Shown here piece by piece: positions 24,701 through 34,559 of a stretch of DNA of 64,000 nt (the stretch's first letter is position 1; the number at the start of each line of letters is the position of its first letter). The notes beneath the pieces were generated by a model. It worked only from the letters and a program-made list of their open reading frames with translations. It was not told where the DNA came from and ran no database searches. This DNA is from Pterobdella sp. o SKG-2022 (Eukaryota > Annelida > Clitellata > Hirudinida > Piscicolidae): contig OZ038322.1 in the NCBI GenBank assembly GCA_964035795.1, forward strand, positions 12,726,038 through 12,790,037, given 5' to 3'. The position numbers and the translations under genes were made by a program.

Positions 24701-24983
24701 GTGAATTTTTGAAAATATTTATCCGAAAATTTTCAGTAATTTTAATTTTGACAATGAATATGATATAATTTTACACTTTTATATTCGAATTATGAAAAAT
24801 AGCTTTTCATAGTTATTTTGTCCTTTGTGTTCAGATTCTTACCTCTTGTAGAACTGAACTTTTTTCCAAGTTATAGAAGGGATTACCTCCGGCTGTTAAA
24901 ATATAAGCAAATTTTTTTGAATTTTTTTTCTAATTCATTTCCATTTAAAAATTACCTTCTTCTTCTTTTTTGTCTCTTTTCAT
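15710..24983 (-). CDS. COPG: Coatomer subunit gamma (COPI coat)
   Basis: Gamma-COP is a core subunit of the COPI coat for Golgi-to-ER and intra-Golgi vesicles. About twenty exons match it from end to end. The start exon (24983-24956) reads MKRDKKEEE. Then come [16 protein letters not shown] (24892-24843), [14 protein letters not shown] (24698-24618), [15 protein letters not shown] (24065-23994), [15 protein letters not shown] (23927-23823), [20 protein letters not shown] (about 22915-22810), the alpha-solenoid exons with [55 protein letters not shown] and [16 protein letters not shown] (21600-20400), a linker exon [18 protein letters not shown] (about 19767-19686), and the appendage domain (16770-15710: [29 protein letters not shown]). 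The stop is at 15710. The intron between the linker and appendage exons is about 2.9 kb because it holds a LINE. The start lies 241 bp from that of the divergent FUN14 gene. Confidence 0.96.
17285..19440 (+). mobile_element. Non-LTR retrotransposon (LINE), 5'-truncated, antisense in a COPG intron
   Basis: The plus strand encodes the end of an endonuclease ([13 protein letters not shown], about 17378-17416). Reverse transcriptase follows, with [16 protein letters not shown] (18461-18508), [18 protein letters not shown] (about 18620-18675) and the catalytic YADD (18719-18730). The C-terminal zinc motif is CPLC-x4-H-x4-H (from 19221). [19 protein letters not shown] ends the last frame at 19370. 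Frameshifts split it: 18458-19099 and 18624-19370 are in different frames, and stops interrupt the part between the endonuclease and reverse transcriptase. It looks Jockey-superfamily-like, but the clade is not certain. The strand is rich in C and A and very poor in G, unlike the host gene. Both ends touch GAT/GATAAT microsatellite. It is probably removed with the intron. Confidence 0.88.
19452..19540 (+). repeat. Short dispersed repeat, copy 2
   Basis: Begins TTTTTTCGCTAATGTTTTAT, then AAGGCTAAACTTATCAAAAATTA and a CTCAATAAA tail. It is the same unit as at 7126-7202. It lies within 15 bp of the LINE 3' end, so it may be part of that element's tail or an older repeat next to the insertion site. 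Confidence 0.6.
20146..20225 (+). repeat. SINE-like repeat with (ATC)n and a GCTAGCATGGGTTGGAC block
   Basis: An (ATC)n tract is followed by GTTTTGCGTC, TTTCCATGCTAGCATGGG and TTGGACACAC. From general familiarity, a CATG-TAGCATGGGTTGGAC core after a CAT microsatellite resembles a dispersed repeat of some invertebrate genomes; I cannot confirm this here. It lies in a COPG intron. CCATGCTAGCATGG is a perfect 14-bp palindrome. Confidence 0.6.
22974..23006 (+). repeat. (ATC)n microsatellite
   Basis: About ten ATC units in a COPG intron between TGTATC and ATTCGGTGTTG. The sequence TTCAGTGTTGT before it is partly repeated after it as TTCGGTGTTGT. Confidence 0.9.
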
Positions 24984-25224
24984 AATGTCAAATTAAAATA
25001 GAGTCGAGCAATAGAAAGAACACTGACAAATGGTATACACGTCAACTAGAAACAGCAAATTGTTGATTTTAAAAGCAAAGTTAGATTATAATATTTGTAT
25101 AAAGTTATACATATATATAAATATTTATGAAAAAATTTTTTTAGTACAACATAAATGATAAATTTATTTTTCTATCTTTCATTATAAGCTATCATTATCA
25201 ACTATCATCGTTACAATTTTTGAA
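24984..25224. promoter_or_regulatory. Candidate bidirectional promoter between COPG and FUN14
   Basis: The 241 bp separate the start codons of two divergently read housekeeping genes, so both promoters and 5' UTRs must lie here unless either gene has an upstream non-coding exon. A TATA-like run (TATACATATATATAAATATT) lies near 25107-25126. No CCAAT or GC box is obvious. The call rests on arrangement, not motifs. Confidence 0.6.
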
Positions 25225-27594
25225 ATGGATGCTGGTGAAATTAAAGATTTGACTGATGAAATAACCAAAGGATCTGCCACTAAGCAAATCGCTTTGGGTG
25301 CCTCTATTGGAGTGTGAGTGCATTTTGATTATTTCATACCGGTATATAATTTGTTTTTTTCAAGGTCGTCAAGTCTAAATATCACTTAATTTGAACTTCA
25401 TTGATAGTTGCACTGGTATAGTTTTGTCAAGAGTAGGAAAACTCGGAGCAACGACCGTTGGAGGAACTTTGGTATTTATCGCGGTAAGTTTCTTAATACA
25501 ATTTTGATCTAATTAAAATGCACTTCTTTGTATGAAGGCTTTAAACTTATGTGGAAAATATATTTTTTATTAAATATCTTGCACCATTCTCTTTATAAGT
25601 AGTAATTAAAAAAGTAGACTTGCACATAGTGAGAAAGATTTTTTTGAATAAGTTTTATTTTAACTTTATTGTATCTGAAAATTTATTTTTGCTTAAATAC
25701 AGTGCTCACAAGTATAAAAAATACACTAATAGCATATTTCAAAACTCATCTAAAAAGTTTTCTTATAATTTTTTAATATTATGCTTTGCATATTTAAAAA
25801 ATTTATGAATAACTTTTTTTCAGTACTTATCTCATATTCCACACACAATTCTTATATCATTTTTTATTCATTTTAATATTAATACTTACCCTGTTATATA
25901 CACATTGTTCAGAGTTTAATAATGAAGGAAAAAATTGTAAATGATTCTTATAGATTTTGATTATTATATTCTTTAGATTAGGATAGATATAGGCTATGCA
26001 TTTTGGAATATAAAACATTGTGAGCAATTAGCCTCAAAATTGTGAATCATAAAAACAAGAAAAAATTTGAATTTTTTATCATTATTATTAATTATCATTT
26101 TATATTCATATCTAGCTAGCAAACAATCAAGGATGGATAAAAATAAACTGGACAGTAGCAGACAAGGCTATTGATAAAGTCAGAAAAAATACTGATAAAC
26201 TCAAAAGCAAGAAAGCTCAAGTATCCAATTTTTTCATTATTATTTATGTTTTTATTTTTGTCTATTTTTTCATATTTTATATTGCTATATTAATTCAAAC
26301 TTTTTATGCTGGTTTTCAAAAAAGTTAAGCCTGGTATCTCTATGTTCTATGAAGAGTTGTTGGTCTAATGTCATACAATCAGAACTTCATGAACATTTTC
26401 ATCTTAACCATTTGGCTTATATCATCCACCCTAGCAGAAATAGACTTTAAAAACAGTTTGAGTCTTTTTTAAATGCTGGAATACTTTTATAGAAAGGCAG
26501 ATAAACAATTTTTCAAATTAAACTTGCTAAGTGGGTGAATGCAGTATTGTTAGATATTTAGCATATAGGTTGACTATTGACAGGTTTGACTACCATGTAG
26601 CATTTTAGATTAAAAAAAATTAATAATTCCTTAGAAAATTTAAAAGTGATATATCTAGATTACATGTAAGTACAACAAACACAAAGTATTTATTAAATGA
26701 CAAGAAGCTTTTCGTGAGGCTAGCTTACATTATCAAGTGATAATCATTTATTATTTGTAATTTTTATCACTTGATAATGACGAAAAGCTTGAAAAGCTTC
26801 GTGTCATTTAATAAATACTGTGTTTGTTGTCCTTACTTTTAGATTCAGGTTATTGTACTTCATTAGATTACATGAGTAACAAAGATTCTCAGCATTTTCA
26901 TAGCATAAAATTCATTTTTAGAGGATAACTAATAAGAACAGTTCAAAATCTTCAAGAAATACAACCCACAAAATATTTGGGATAAATCTCAACAAATTTG
27001 ATGAATCTAATCTTCATCAATTCCCATCTACTATGTTAAGAATTTTAGTTAGTAAAGTTATATTAATTTTTATTTTTCACTGGAACCAGTAAAGCTGCTT
27101 TCATGAGGTACTGTGACGCGTCGAGTTGAACAATTCACTTGTAATTATTTTTTACGCTTGGAATTTTCGTCTATGTAATTAAACCAAAAATTTAAAATTT
27201 ATTAGAAAAAATCATCAAAATAATGTATGGTTACCGAACTAAATTTCGTTTTAATAATTCTCATTTGGTTTAGTTTTCCTATTTTTATTAGCATTTTTAT
27301 GCGCTCATTGCTAGAAGCGACGTAGGCTGTATAAAAGCATTTAATTAAAAAGTACTATTTGCATAATCGTTTTTAAATTCTATCAGCACAAAGGCCAAGT
27401 AAAGAAAAGCGATAAATTATATGAAAAAAATTGTTTGAACCTTCAGAGTTGTGTGATTATACCATAGTTTTGTTCGCCTTCGTGAAATATTAAACAACAA
27501 AACTATTCCTAAACAGATAAAATCTTTCGTAAAGAAGAACGTGTGTCTGGTTGCGGGCTTCTTGGGAGGATTCTCAGTCGGCCTCGTCATTTGA
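25225..27594 (+). CDS. FUNDC1: FUN14 domain-containing protein
   Basis: FUN14 proteins sit in the mitochondrial outer membrane, and FUNDC1 acts in mitophagy. Four exons join in phase: 25225-25313, 25408-25483, 26116-26220 and 27517-27594, giving about 115 residues. Exon 1 reads MDAGEIKDLTDEITKGSATK. Exon 2 holds GIVLSRVGKLGATTVGG, matching the KVGKLAATAVGGG core of FUN14. Exon 3 has NNQGWIKINWTVADKAIDK, matching the SHSGYVQIDW-VEKD segment. Exon 4 is IKSFVKKNVCLVAGFLGGFS and ends GLVI-stop, the glycine-rich last helix. The N-terminus is much shorter than in vertebrate FUNDC1, and I see no LC3-binding YxxL/I motif. A small exon between 26220 and 27517 could have been missed. Whether it is FUNDC1 or FUNDC2 cannot be told. 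Intron 3 holds a MITE. Confidence 0.88.
26660..26845. repeat. Hairpin MITE with about 45-bp terminal inverted repeats
   Basis: The left arm ACAACAAACACAAAGTATTT with TATTAAATGACAAGAAGC is nearly the reverse complement of the right arm, GAAGC-type CGTGTCATTTAATAAATACT with GTGTTTGTTGT. Inside is a second inverted pair, TTATCAAGTGATAA and TTATCACTTGATAATG. It lies in intron 3 of the FUN14 gene and encodes nothing. It shares AAGCTTTTCGTG and TTATCAAGT/ACTTGATAA with the 3545-3664 element. Confidence 0.85.
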
Positions 27595-28072
27595 ACCAAT
27601 AGTTTTATATGTTCAGACTGATCTGACTTATACCATTAGTTTTTAGGATACAAAAGCTTTTTATAACACTACGGTGTTAGGATATTATTTATATAAAATC
27701 CACTTTAGCTTTTTATGTTATTTGCTTGAAAATTATTAATCGGGTTATAGATTTTATTTTTACATCTAGTTTTTTAAAATTTTTAAATGTAAATAAATTT
27801 TGAATCAACAACATTTAAATGTCTATGCTGTAGTGTTTCACCTGTGTATACAGGTAATTGAATTATTGTTGCAAGTCCAATATAAACCAGATTAAAATGT
27901 TCTGAAATAATTTTCATGATACTTTTCAATAGAAACAAAATCTTAATCACAAACCTTACAAGACTAACTGTGAATGTTGATTGTTGCAGAAAGAAATTTT
28001 CAAAAAAGTTTTGGTAATTTAGTTTTTGTGAGTAAGTGATTGACTGCTAAGTTTTTTGAGTAATGCTTTGAA

Positions 28073-31000
28073 ATGCCTTTAATTAACGGTTGTTGTTGTT
28101 TTGAGAGTCTCGTGAAAGGAAGTAAAGCAAGTGCCATCTTGACCTTAGTTAGTGCTTTTGATAGTTAAAACAGACGTTTACATTGTTAAAATTCTAGTTA
28201 TTTAGCCCATGTATTTTTCTTTAACTGTCTTAAATAAAAAAAAGACTTAAACGGAAATTTAAAAATAATAACAATTTCAGCATCAAAAATTCTACCGAAT
28301 TAACTCATAGGTTTAAATACCTTTAGGAAATAAACCCACAATTCTGATACAGTTGAGAGAATTGCATAGTTTAAGTTTATTTTTTTGATTATGGTCTTTT
28401 TGTTTATTTTGCTTTTGTGAAGATCTGATTTGATGTGAGGGGTTTTGTGCTTGTTAACCGCCATTAACTTGTTTTAAGGTGGATAAGAATTTCGGGAGTA
28501 AAAACAATAGTCAAAAGCTAATTGAAATTTTTCAAATTAAATTAAATTGTACATTTGCAGTTATATTTATCATACAAGAATCTGGTAACATCAAAGATAT
28601 TAAATATCCATTAAATGGTCTCTTGGTGCGTCTGGTTTCGTATGAAAAATGTCAAAATAGAATATATTTTAACAAAAAGTACATAAAATTAGCGTATTTT
28701 TTTCACTTTTTTCTTCCAAATACGCAAAAACTTTTCTCGCAGGTGGTGGCCGTCATAAACTTCATCATAGATGTCGCTATGTTAGTGAGAATGCATTACA
28801 TGGAGAGGTATTCTGAGCCCCAACAGACCTACCTCTATTTCCCTCCAGGTCTGTTTTTAAAGTTTCATATTAGCATTAAAAACAATTGGTGTAGATTTTT
28901 TTAAAATTTAGAATAGTTAGTGATGAAAGTATTTTTTAACTATGAGAAATAATCAAATAAAGAAACTAATAAAATAACTGACTTGTCGAAAAAATCCGAA
29001 GTAGTATAGAAAAATATAGAAATGCGTATATAATAAATGAAAAATTAATATGAAATAAACTTTGACACAAAATTTAAAACAATGTTTGGTTTACAGGTAA
29101 TACTAAAATGCATCCAACTTAGCAACCGTAGTTAAAGTTTTTTGTTGATAATTTGTTCAACGGTAGAATTTTGGGATAGTTATCGACAAACTGTTATTCT
29201 TTCGTCAGAGCTAGTTGGTCGGCAAGTCTTATTGTCGAGTTTTACGGGAAAAATTCCATTAATTTTTGAATTAGATGTAAAACTCAGTTGCCAAAATTTT
29301 AACTTTTTTCAGTTGATATGAAAAAAATTTTTTTAATTTAAAAGAAAAATAGCCAAAAACTGCGTACCTTAGTTACTGGGGCGCGTACATCAGTGTAGTT
29401 TAAAAGTGATTATGTTAATGGTTAAAATAGGAGCTCAAAAAGTTTTTTGAACACTATATATTTTTCATTGTCAAAAACCCATCATGGTTTCTGTCTAAAT
29501 CGAAAAGCTTCAATCTGTTATAGAATTTAAAAACTATTTTCCATTAATACAAAAAAAATTATTTTTTATTATGAAATGCAAAATAAAATGAAATTGTGTA
29601 TTGGTTTGATGGAAAAATTCTTTAAATGTTTATAAATTATTCATTACTAGACAAAGGTTTTTATGATACAAAAATTCAATCGCGAAATAAGGAAATAGAC
29701 AAAATAACAAATAGCCTTAAATCAACAACTTCCATGGAAAGGAAGATGGGATTTTAAATAAGATTTATTTGTAAAAATGACATTTTGAAACGCCGAGAAA
29801 GCATATTTCTAAGTGTGATTGGAAGCTCATTTTGAAGAAAACTCGTTAACACACTTTAAAAGTAATGTTTGATTTAAATTTTTGTACTAGAAAAATTTCA
29901 TAATCTTAATACTAACACTCAAAGATTGAAAAGAACAAAATAATTAATTTTATGAAAAAATAAATTTTTTAGTTTTTTTCGTTAAAAGAAAATATTCTAG
30001 AAGTGTGTTGAAGTTAAAATTGTGGCCATTTTAAAACTCATTTAATAGCCATAATGAAGGAAAACAAAGTAAAATCACTATTTATGAATGTACGCTAAAA
30101 GTTTTTTTAATTCAAATAAACTGATAGAATGATTTTCTCAAATGGAATATAAAAATCTATGAAAACCTTATCTTTCGAACACACTTGTTTCCAGGCATCA
30201 TAGTACTGATCTACATAGAACTCTTCGCATCAGTGGGACTTTTTTTGGCTGGAGTGGCATTAATTATCGGCATTAACCAAGTTCGACACTGTTCATACCA
30301 ACAATTCAAAATCATAATTAAAATTATTCGTTTCATTTTTTTTTAGAGTTTTTCAATATACGAAGTATTTTAGAGATAAAAAATAGCTTATAATTGTTAT
30401 TAAACTTATGCTTTCGACTTACAATTTGTTCATGCGGTTTATTGAAATAATTGTGGCGGTTTTGAATATTGATTTAAATTTTTCATTTTAGATATTCACG
30501 TCACACTCAAACTAGGCATACCGTTCTATAAATTATCATTTTTTTTTGCCAAATTCGCAGATACATTTATTTCAAACATTATCTTTTCAAAGTTTATCCT
30601 TTCAACTTTGTTTCACTTTTAAATTGAATTATATGAAAGAAACGCAATTGAATCTCCATTAAAATCAACGTGACAATATCTCACAACAGCAACATGATGG
30701 TCGCAAGTTCATACTGATTTGGGTGGTTGCTGTGTGCACCATCAGATTCTATGAGTGTTTTCTGGGCGTGTATGTGATGAGTTGGACGGGAGGCCATCGA
30801 TTCAGGGTTTGTTTTTCTTGGTGGTCATATAAACTAGTTATCATTACAAGAATGACTAAAGAATTTATTTTTTATTTTTAAAGTACTAAGCTTTTTGGTG
30901 ACTAACATTGTCAAGCACTTGATAATGTTACACTGTTAATGAGAAGTTTTGTGTTTTTGAAGTTAAAATATTTGGCGTTCAGCAATTTTTGTTTTCTTAC

Positions 31001-32170
31001 TATGCCTTGAAAAAATCGAATAAATTATCATTTTTTGACGGGATTCGAAATCGATGTGCCAACATCGGTTTTTATCAAATCATCAATTTCAGGAAACTAT
31101 GCAAGAATAACAAATATTTCTAATTGAGATGAATAATTAGTTTATATTTTGACAGTAACAATAAAAAATAACTCGATCAAAAACATTAAATTTACACACT
31201 CGACACCTGAAGACTTTATGAAAAGTTTTGGGAAATAATGCATGGAATTAATGTTTGCAAAATTGTATTTATCAATAAAATTCAGGTTTTTGTTTTTATT
31301 CCTAAAACCTGTTTGTAGCATATGAAATTTGTATTTTTTAAAAACAATGAAACCAGCTTTATAATCAATTTTATCATTTGAAATTTAAGATTGAACTTTG
31401 TATATTAAAAAAAAATATATTGACACAATAGAAGAATAATAGTGAAAACCAAAATCCTGCACCAATCAATATTCGTTTAAAATAACTCACTAGCCAACTT
31501 TTTAAATGATGTAAAATCGTTTTATTATTGATATAACCAAAGTACTTATGCTAATTCTTTATTATATATTCCAAACTGAAATGTTGTAATTGATTTTTTA
31601 TCTAACCGTGTTCAGTAATTTATAAATAATATACTATTTGGGATACAGGAGATGATATTTGTGGTTCCTGAAACCATTGTCGTCACAATTTACTGGGTGC
31701 TCACCTTCTTTTTGCTGGTTGCACATTCATTTTTTTATGAAAATTAATTTTTAATATAAGAAATCAATCAAAATAATACACTTTTAAACTGTTGACCAGT
31801 AGTTTGGTTTCGTCAAATAACCGGATTCGATTCCGTGTTATACCAAAAGTTAGCATCTGTTCCACAGTGTGTGTACATTAATTTTGTAGCATGTGCTTTG
31901 AACTATAATGAAAAGCGTTATATAAAGACCTATTTTACACAAACCTCTAAATAGTTGGCGGCAGTGTTGTGTGTGGTTTCTTATTGGCAAGAGCTTCTCG
32001 ATGAACTGTACGGCAAAGAGAGACGCATCAAATACTTCAGAAAAATGGCGAACATCAGAGCGGCTGCTGTATCAGGAACAAACACTCCGTCTCGCAGTCT
32101 GTGGGGCTCTCGCACCACTCTCGCCCAGTCCCACGGTTCCATCAACCCCGCATTCCTCCCCAAGTTCTAA
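28073..32170 (+). CDS. Four-helix membrane protein, LAPTM/Pasiflora-like layout
   Basis: Six exons join in phase: 28073-28147, 28743-28848, 30195-30280, 30690-30806, 31649-31717 and 31955-32170, giving about 222 residues. The start MPLINGCCCFESLVKGSKAS has the cysteine cluster followed by S-L-x2-G-S that precedes helix 1 in LAPTM and insect Pasiflora-type tetraspans. Helix 1 is ILTLVVAVINFIIDVAML. A short loop YMERYSEPQQTYLYFPPG follows, then helix 2 (IIVLIYIELFASVGLFLAGV), helix 3 (FILIWVVAVCTIRFYECFLG) and helix 4 (IVVTIYWVLTFFLLLAAVLC). The tail is cytosolic-looking, with ELYGKERRIKYFRKM and a serine-rich end. Exon 1 was chosen because its frame, cysteine motif and GTTAGT donor fit the next exon. 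The family assignment rests on layout only; function is unknown, with a lysosomal or junctional membrane role possible. Confidence 0.7.
31800..31945 (+). repeat. Decayed SINE copy next to a splice acceptor
   Basis: Carries a B-box-like GGATTCGATTCC at about 31823, then TTCCACAGTG, TTTTGTAGCATGTGCTTTGA and AAAGCGTTATATAAA. This follows the tail of the SINE at 8031-8210 closely. The A-box half is lost or unrecognisable. It ends about 10 bp before the acceptor of the last exon of the tetraspan gene. Confidence 0.7.
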
Positions 32171-34245
32171 CTTCTTTCAACAACCCTCAAAATTCTATAA
32201 ACTTTATCCATAATACTTCAATTTTTTCAATGTACTTTTCAGTTTTTTCAAACTTTTGAAAAATTTTTAAGAACTTTGGAAAACGCAAACGTTATTTAAT
32301 TTTGATACTGTTGTAATAGTTTCGAAATACTCGAAGATCGAAGGAATCAGCATTTGTCACGAAATAGATGTAAAAATTTTATAATGCAAAATTTTTTATC
32401 AGCATATCTAAACTTATATATCATATATAAGGGATAAAAATAAATAGCCAATATAAACACACGAATTAGTCCAATTGATAGATATGGATCGACGTGCTAG
32501 ATAAAGAGATTGATGGATGGGCAAAGATGGAATATTATTTTCGGCTGATGCTCGATTGTGAAAAAAAGATTATTGTTTTAATTTTTTGGAATAATATTTT
32601 TATGTTATAATACTATTGTTGAATTTACATAGAAATCGTTTGTACTCGATTTTTGTTGAGTTTTACATCAATGCGGGTGTCTTTTGAGAATTTTTTTCGA
32701 TTTAATATTTCAGATTTTCTTTTAAATACTTCACTTCTACTGCTGAAAACTCGTTTTTAAATAGATCAAACTTTTAAGATTCCATTTTTTCTTGTCATTA
32801 CGAATGAAAAATGTCTTAAGTTTAACTTTCTTCATCTGAATCTCTCCTAGATTTTAATACTTATTTTGTTGCTATTTTGAACGCATTTGTTATTAGACAT
32901 TCGGGAAACTCATTACTTATGGTTAGATTTTATCTCGAGAATGATATTTATCAAATCAAACGATTCTATTTCATATCACTGGAATAAGCTAAAATAAAAT
33001 TTTCATATCTGAACACCTTTAGACACTTTTTGTGACTAAAACAGTGGACAATGGTCGTTAAAACGTCAAATTTCTCCATTATGAATATTCTCAATTAATA
33101 TTTTTGATGAAAAACTTTCATATAAGATCTTCACAGATTTTAATAAAAAATTTGTTTTTTTTCTATTGGAAAAGTTGCGAACTTCCCAGTAAGTTTTGAT
33201 TCATTGAAGCCATGAAATATTAAAACCAACATTTTTTCAAGCGTTTTTGAAGGCTATTTAGCTGAATTTATTGAATAATTGTTAAAATGAGTTAAATTCT
33301 AAAAATTTAACTAACTTATATAGTTAAAAGTTTAACATATAATCCAAACTTTATTACACAGTGAACGAAAATTATTTATGCTTCAAAGAATAAAAATGCG
33401 AGTTTGATTAGAATATTGAGTAAATCTTTCGGGGTGCTATTTGGTGTTTGCCTCTTAGGCAATATATCACAAAGAGCTTGTAACAACTTCAGAAAATATG
33501 ATCAAACTGCGATGAAACTTATAAAAATATTCCGATGCATGAAAAAATTTATTGTTTGCGATTGACTACAGAATATTTTTAATATTATCTTAATTGTGTT
33601 TATCAACCGCACTTTCAAAGCCTTCTGCTTTTATTATTTTTATAGAGAAAAAATTATTTATATCGGTTTTTATTATTTATCATATAGTTAATTTTTCTCT
33701 TAAATATCACCAAAAACTTGGGTTAAATTAGAACAAAAAATATATTATTTTTTTATCAGGAAAAGAGATAAATAAAGAAATTTTTAAATAAAAAAAACCT
33801 GTTAATTATTAACAGGGCGCCACATAATCCTATTTGCTGACATGCTTGTGGTAAGACTGTTACGATCCTAAAGGAGAAAGCCCACGTCATCCTCTGACTA
33901 AGCTCAGAAATATGAGGAAGGCCTAAGAACCGAACCCTAACAAGCATCAGAAAGAGTTTTAATCAGCCTTTTTTTAAATAATTTTCATTGATTATTTAAT
34001 TTTAAATTAATTTTCCAATAAGTTTTATAGAATTCATAAGTAATTTAAATCATATCAAGTCTGAAAGATATAAATCCTAACATTTTCGTTTCATGCAACT
34101 CGATTCATAATGTTTTGATCAAATTTGCTAGTAGCAGTTGTAAAAGTAGTTTTAGTCATTTCAACTTTAACAGAAAACCCACTGAGGTGATGAAAATTTT
34201 GAAAACAAAGTTGTTATTAAAAACAAGCGCTTGATGTTCGATCAA
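32171..34245. other. Intergenic AT-rich DNA after the tetraspan gene
   Basis: The first few hundred bases are probably its 3' UTR. No gene is seen apart from a GC-richer, repeat-like block at about 33810-33955, listed separately. Confidence 0.35.
33810..33955. repeat. GC-richer repeat-like block
   Basis: A sharply bounded block of balanced base composition inside AT-rich DNA, with GGCGCCACATAATCC, GACTGTTACGATCC, AGAAAGCCCACGTCATCC and CCTAAGAACCGAACCC. It is open on the minus strand (GLPHISELSQRMTWAFSFR) with no recognised domain. It is most likely a SINE or other element remnant. No second copy was found in this window. Confidence 0.45.
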
Positions 34246-34249
34246 ACAA

Positions 34250-34553
34250 GAAGACTCCATCGGGTGGAACTTCATCAAGTGTAACTCTGTCGGGTGGAAC
34301 TCCATCAGGTAGAACTCCATCAGATGTAACTCCATTGGGTGAAACTCCATCAGGTGTAACTCCATCAGGTGTAACTCCATCAGGTGTAACTCCATCAGGT
34401 GTAACTCCATCAGGTATAACTCCATCAGGTGTAACTCCATCAGGTGGAACTCTTGGGTGGAACTCCATCGGGTGGGACTACATTGGGCGAGACTTCATTG
34501 GGTGGAACTCCATTGGGTGGGACTCCATCGGGTGGGACTTCATCGGGTATAAG
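34250..34553 (+). repeat. 15-bp minisatellite, about 20 units
   Basis: The unit is close to GGTGTAACTCCATCA. The central units (about 34335-34450) are nearly identical. Outer units drift to GGTGGAACTCCATCG and GGTGGGACTTCATCG. Because 15 is a multiple of 3, frames stay open across the array on both strands, e.g. repeated PSGVT (+) and MELHL (-). No gene structure supports translation. Confidence 0.95.
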
Positions 34554-34559
34554 AATTTT

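Noticed and set aside
27417..27599. 60-codon minus-strand frame over the last FUN14 exon
   Set aside because: It is a shadow of the plus-strand exon, which encodes the conserved FUN14 C-terminus.
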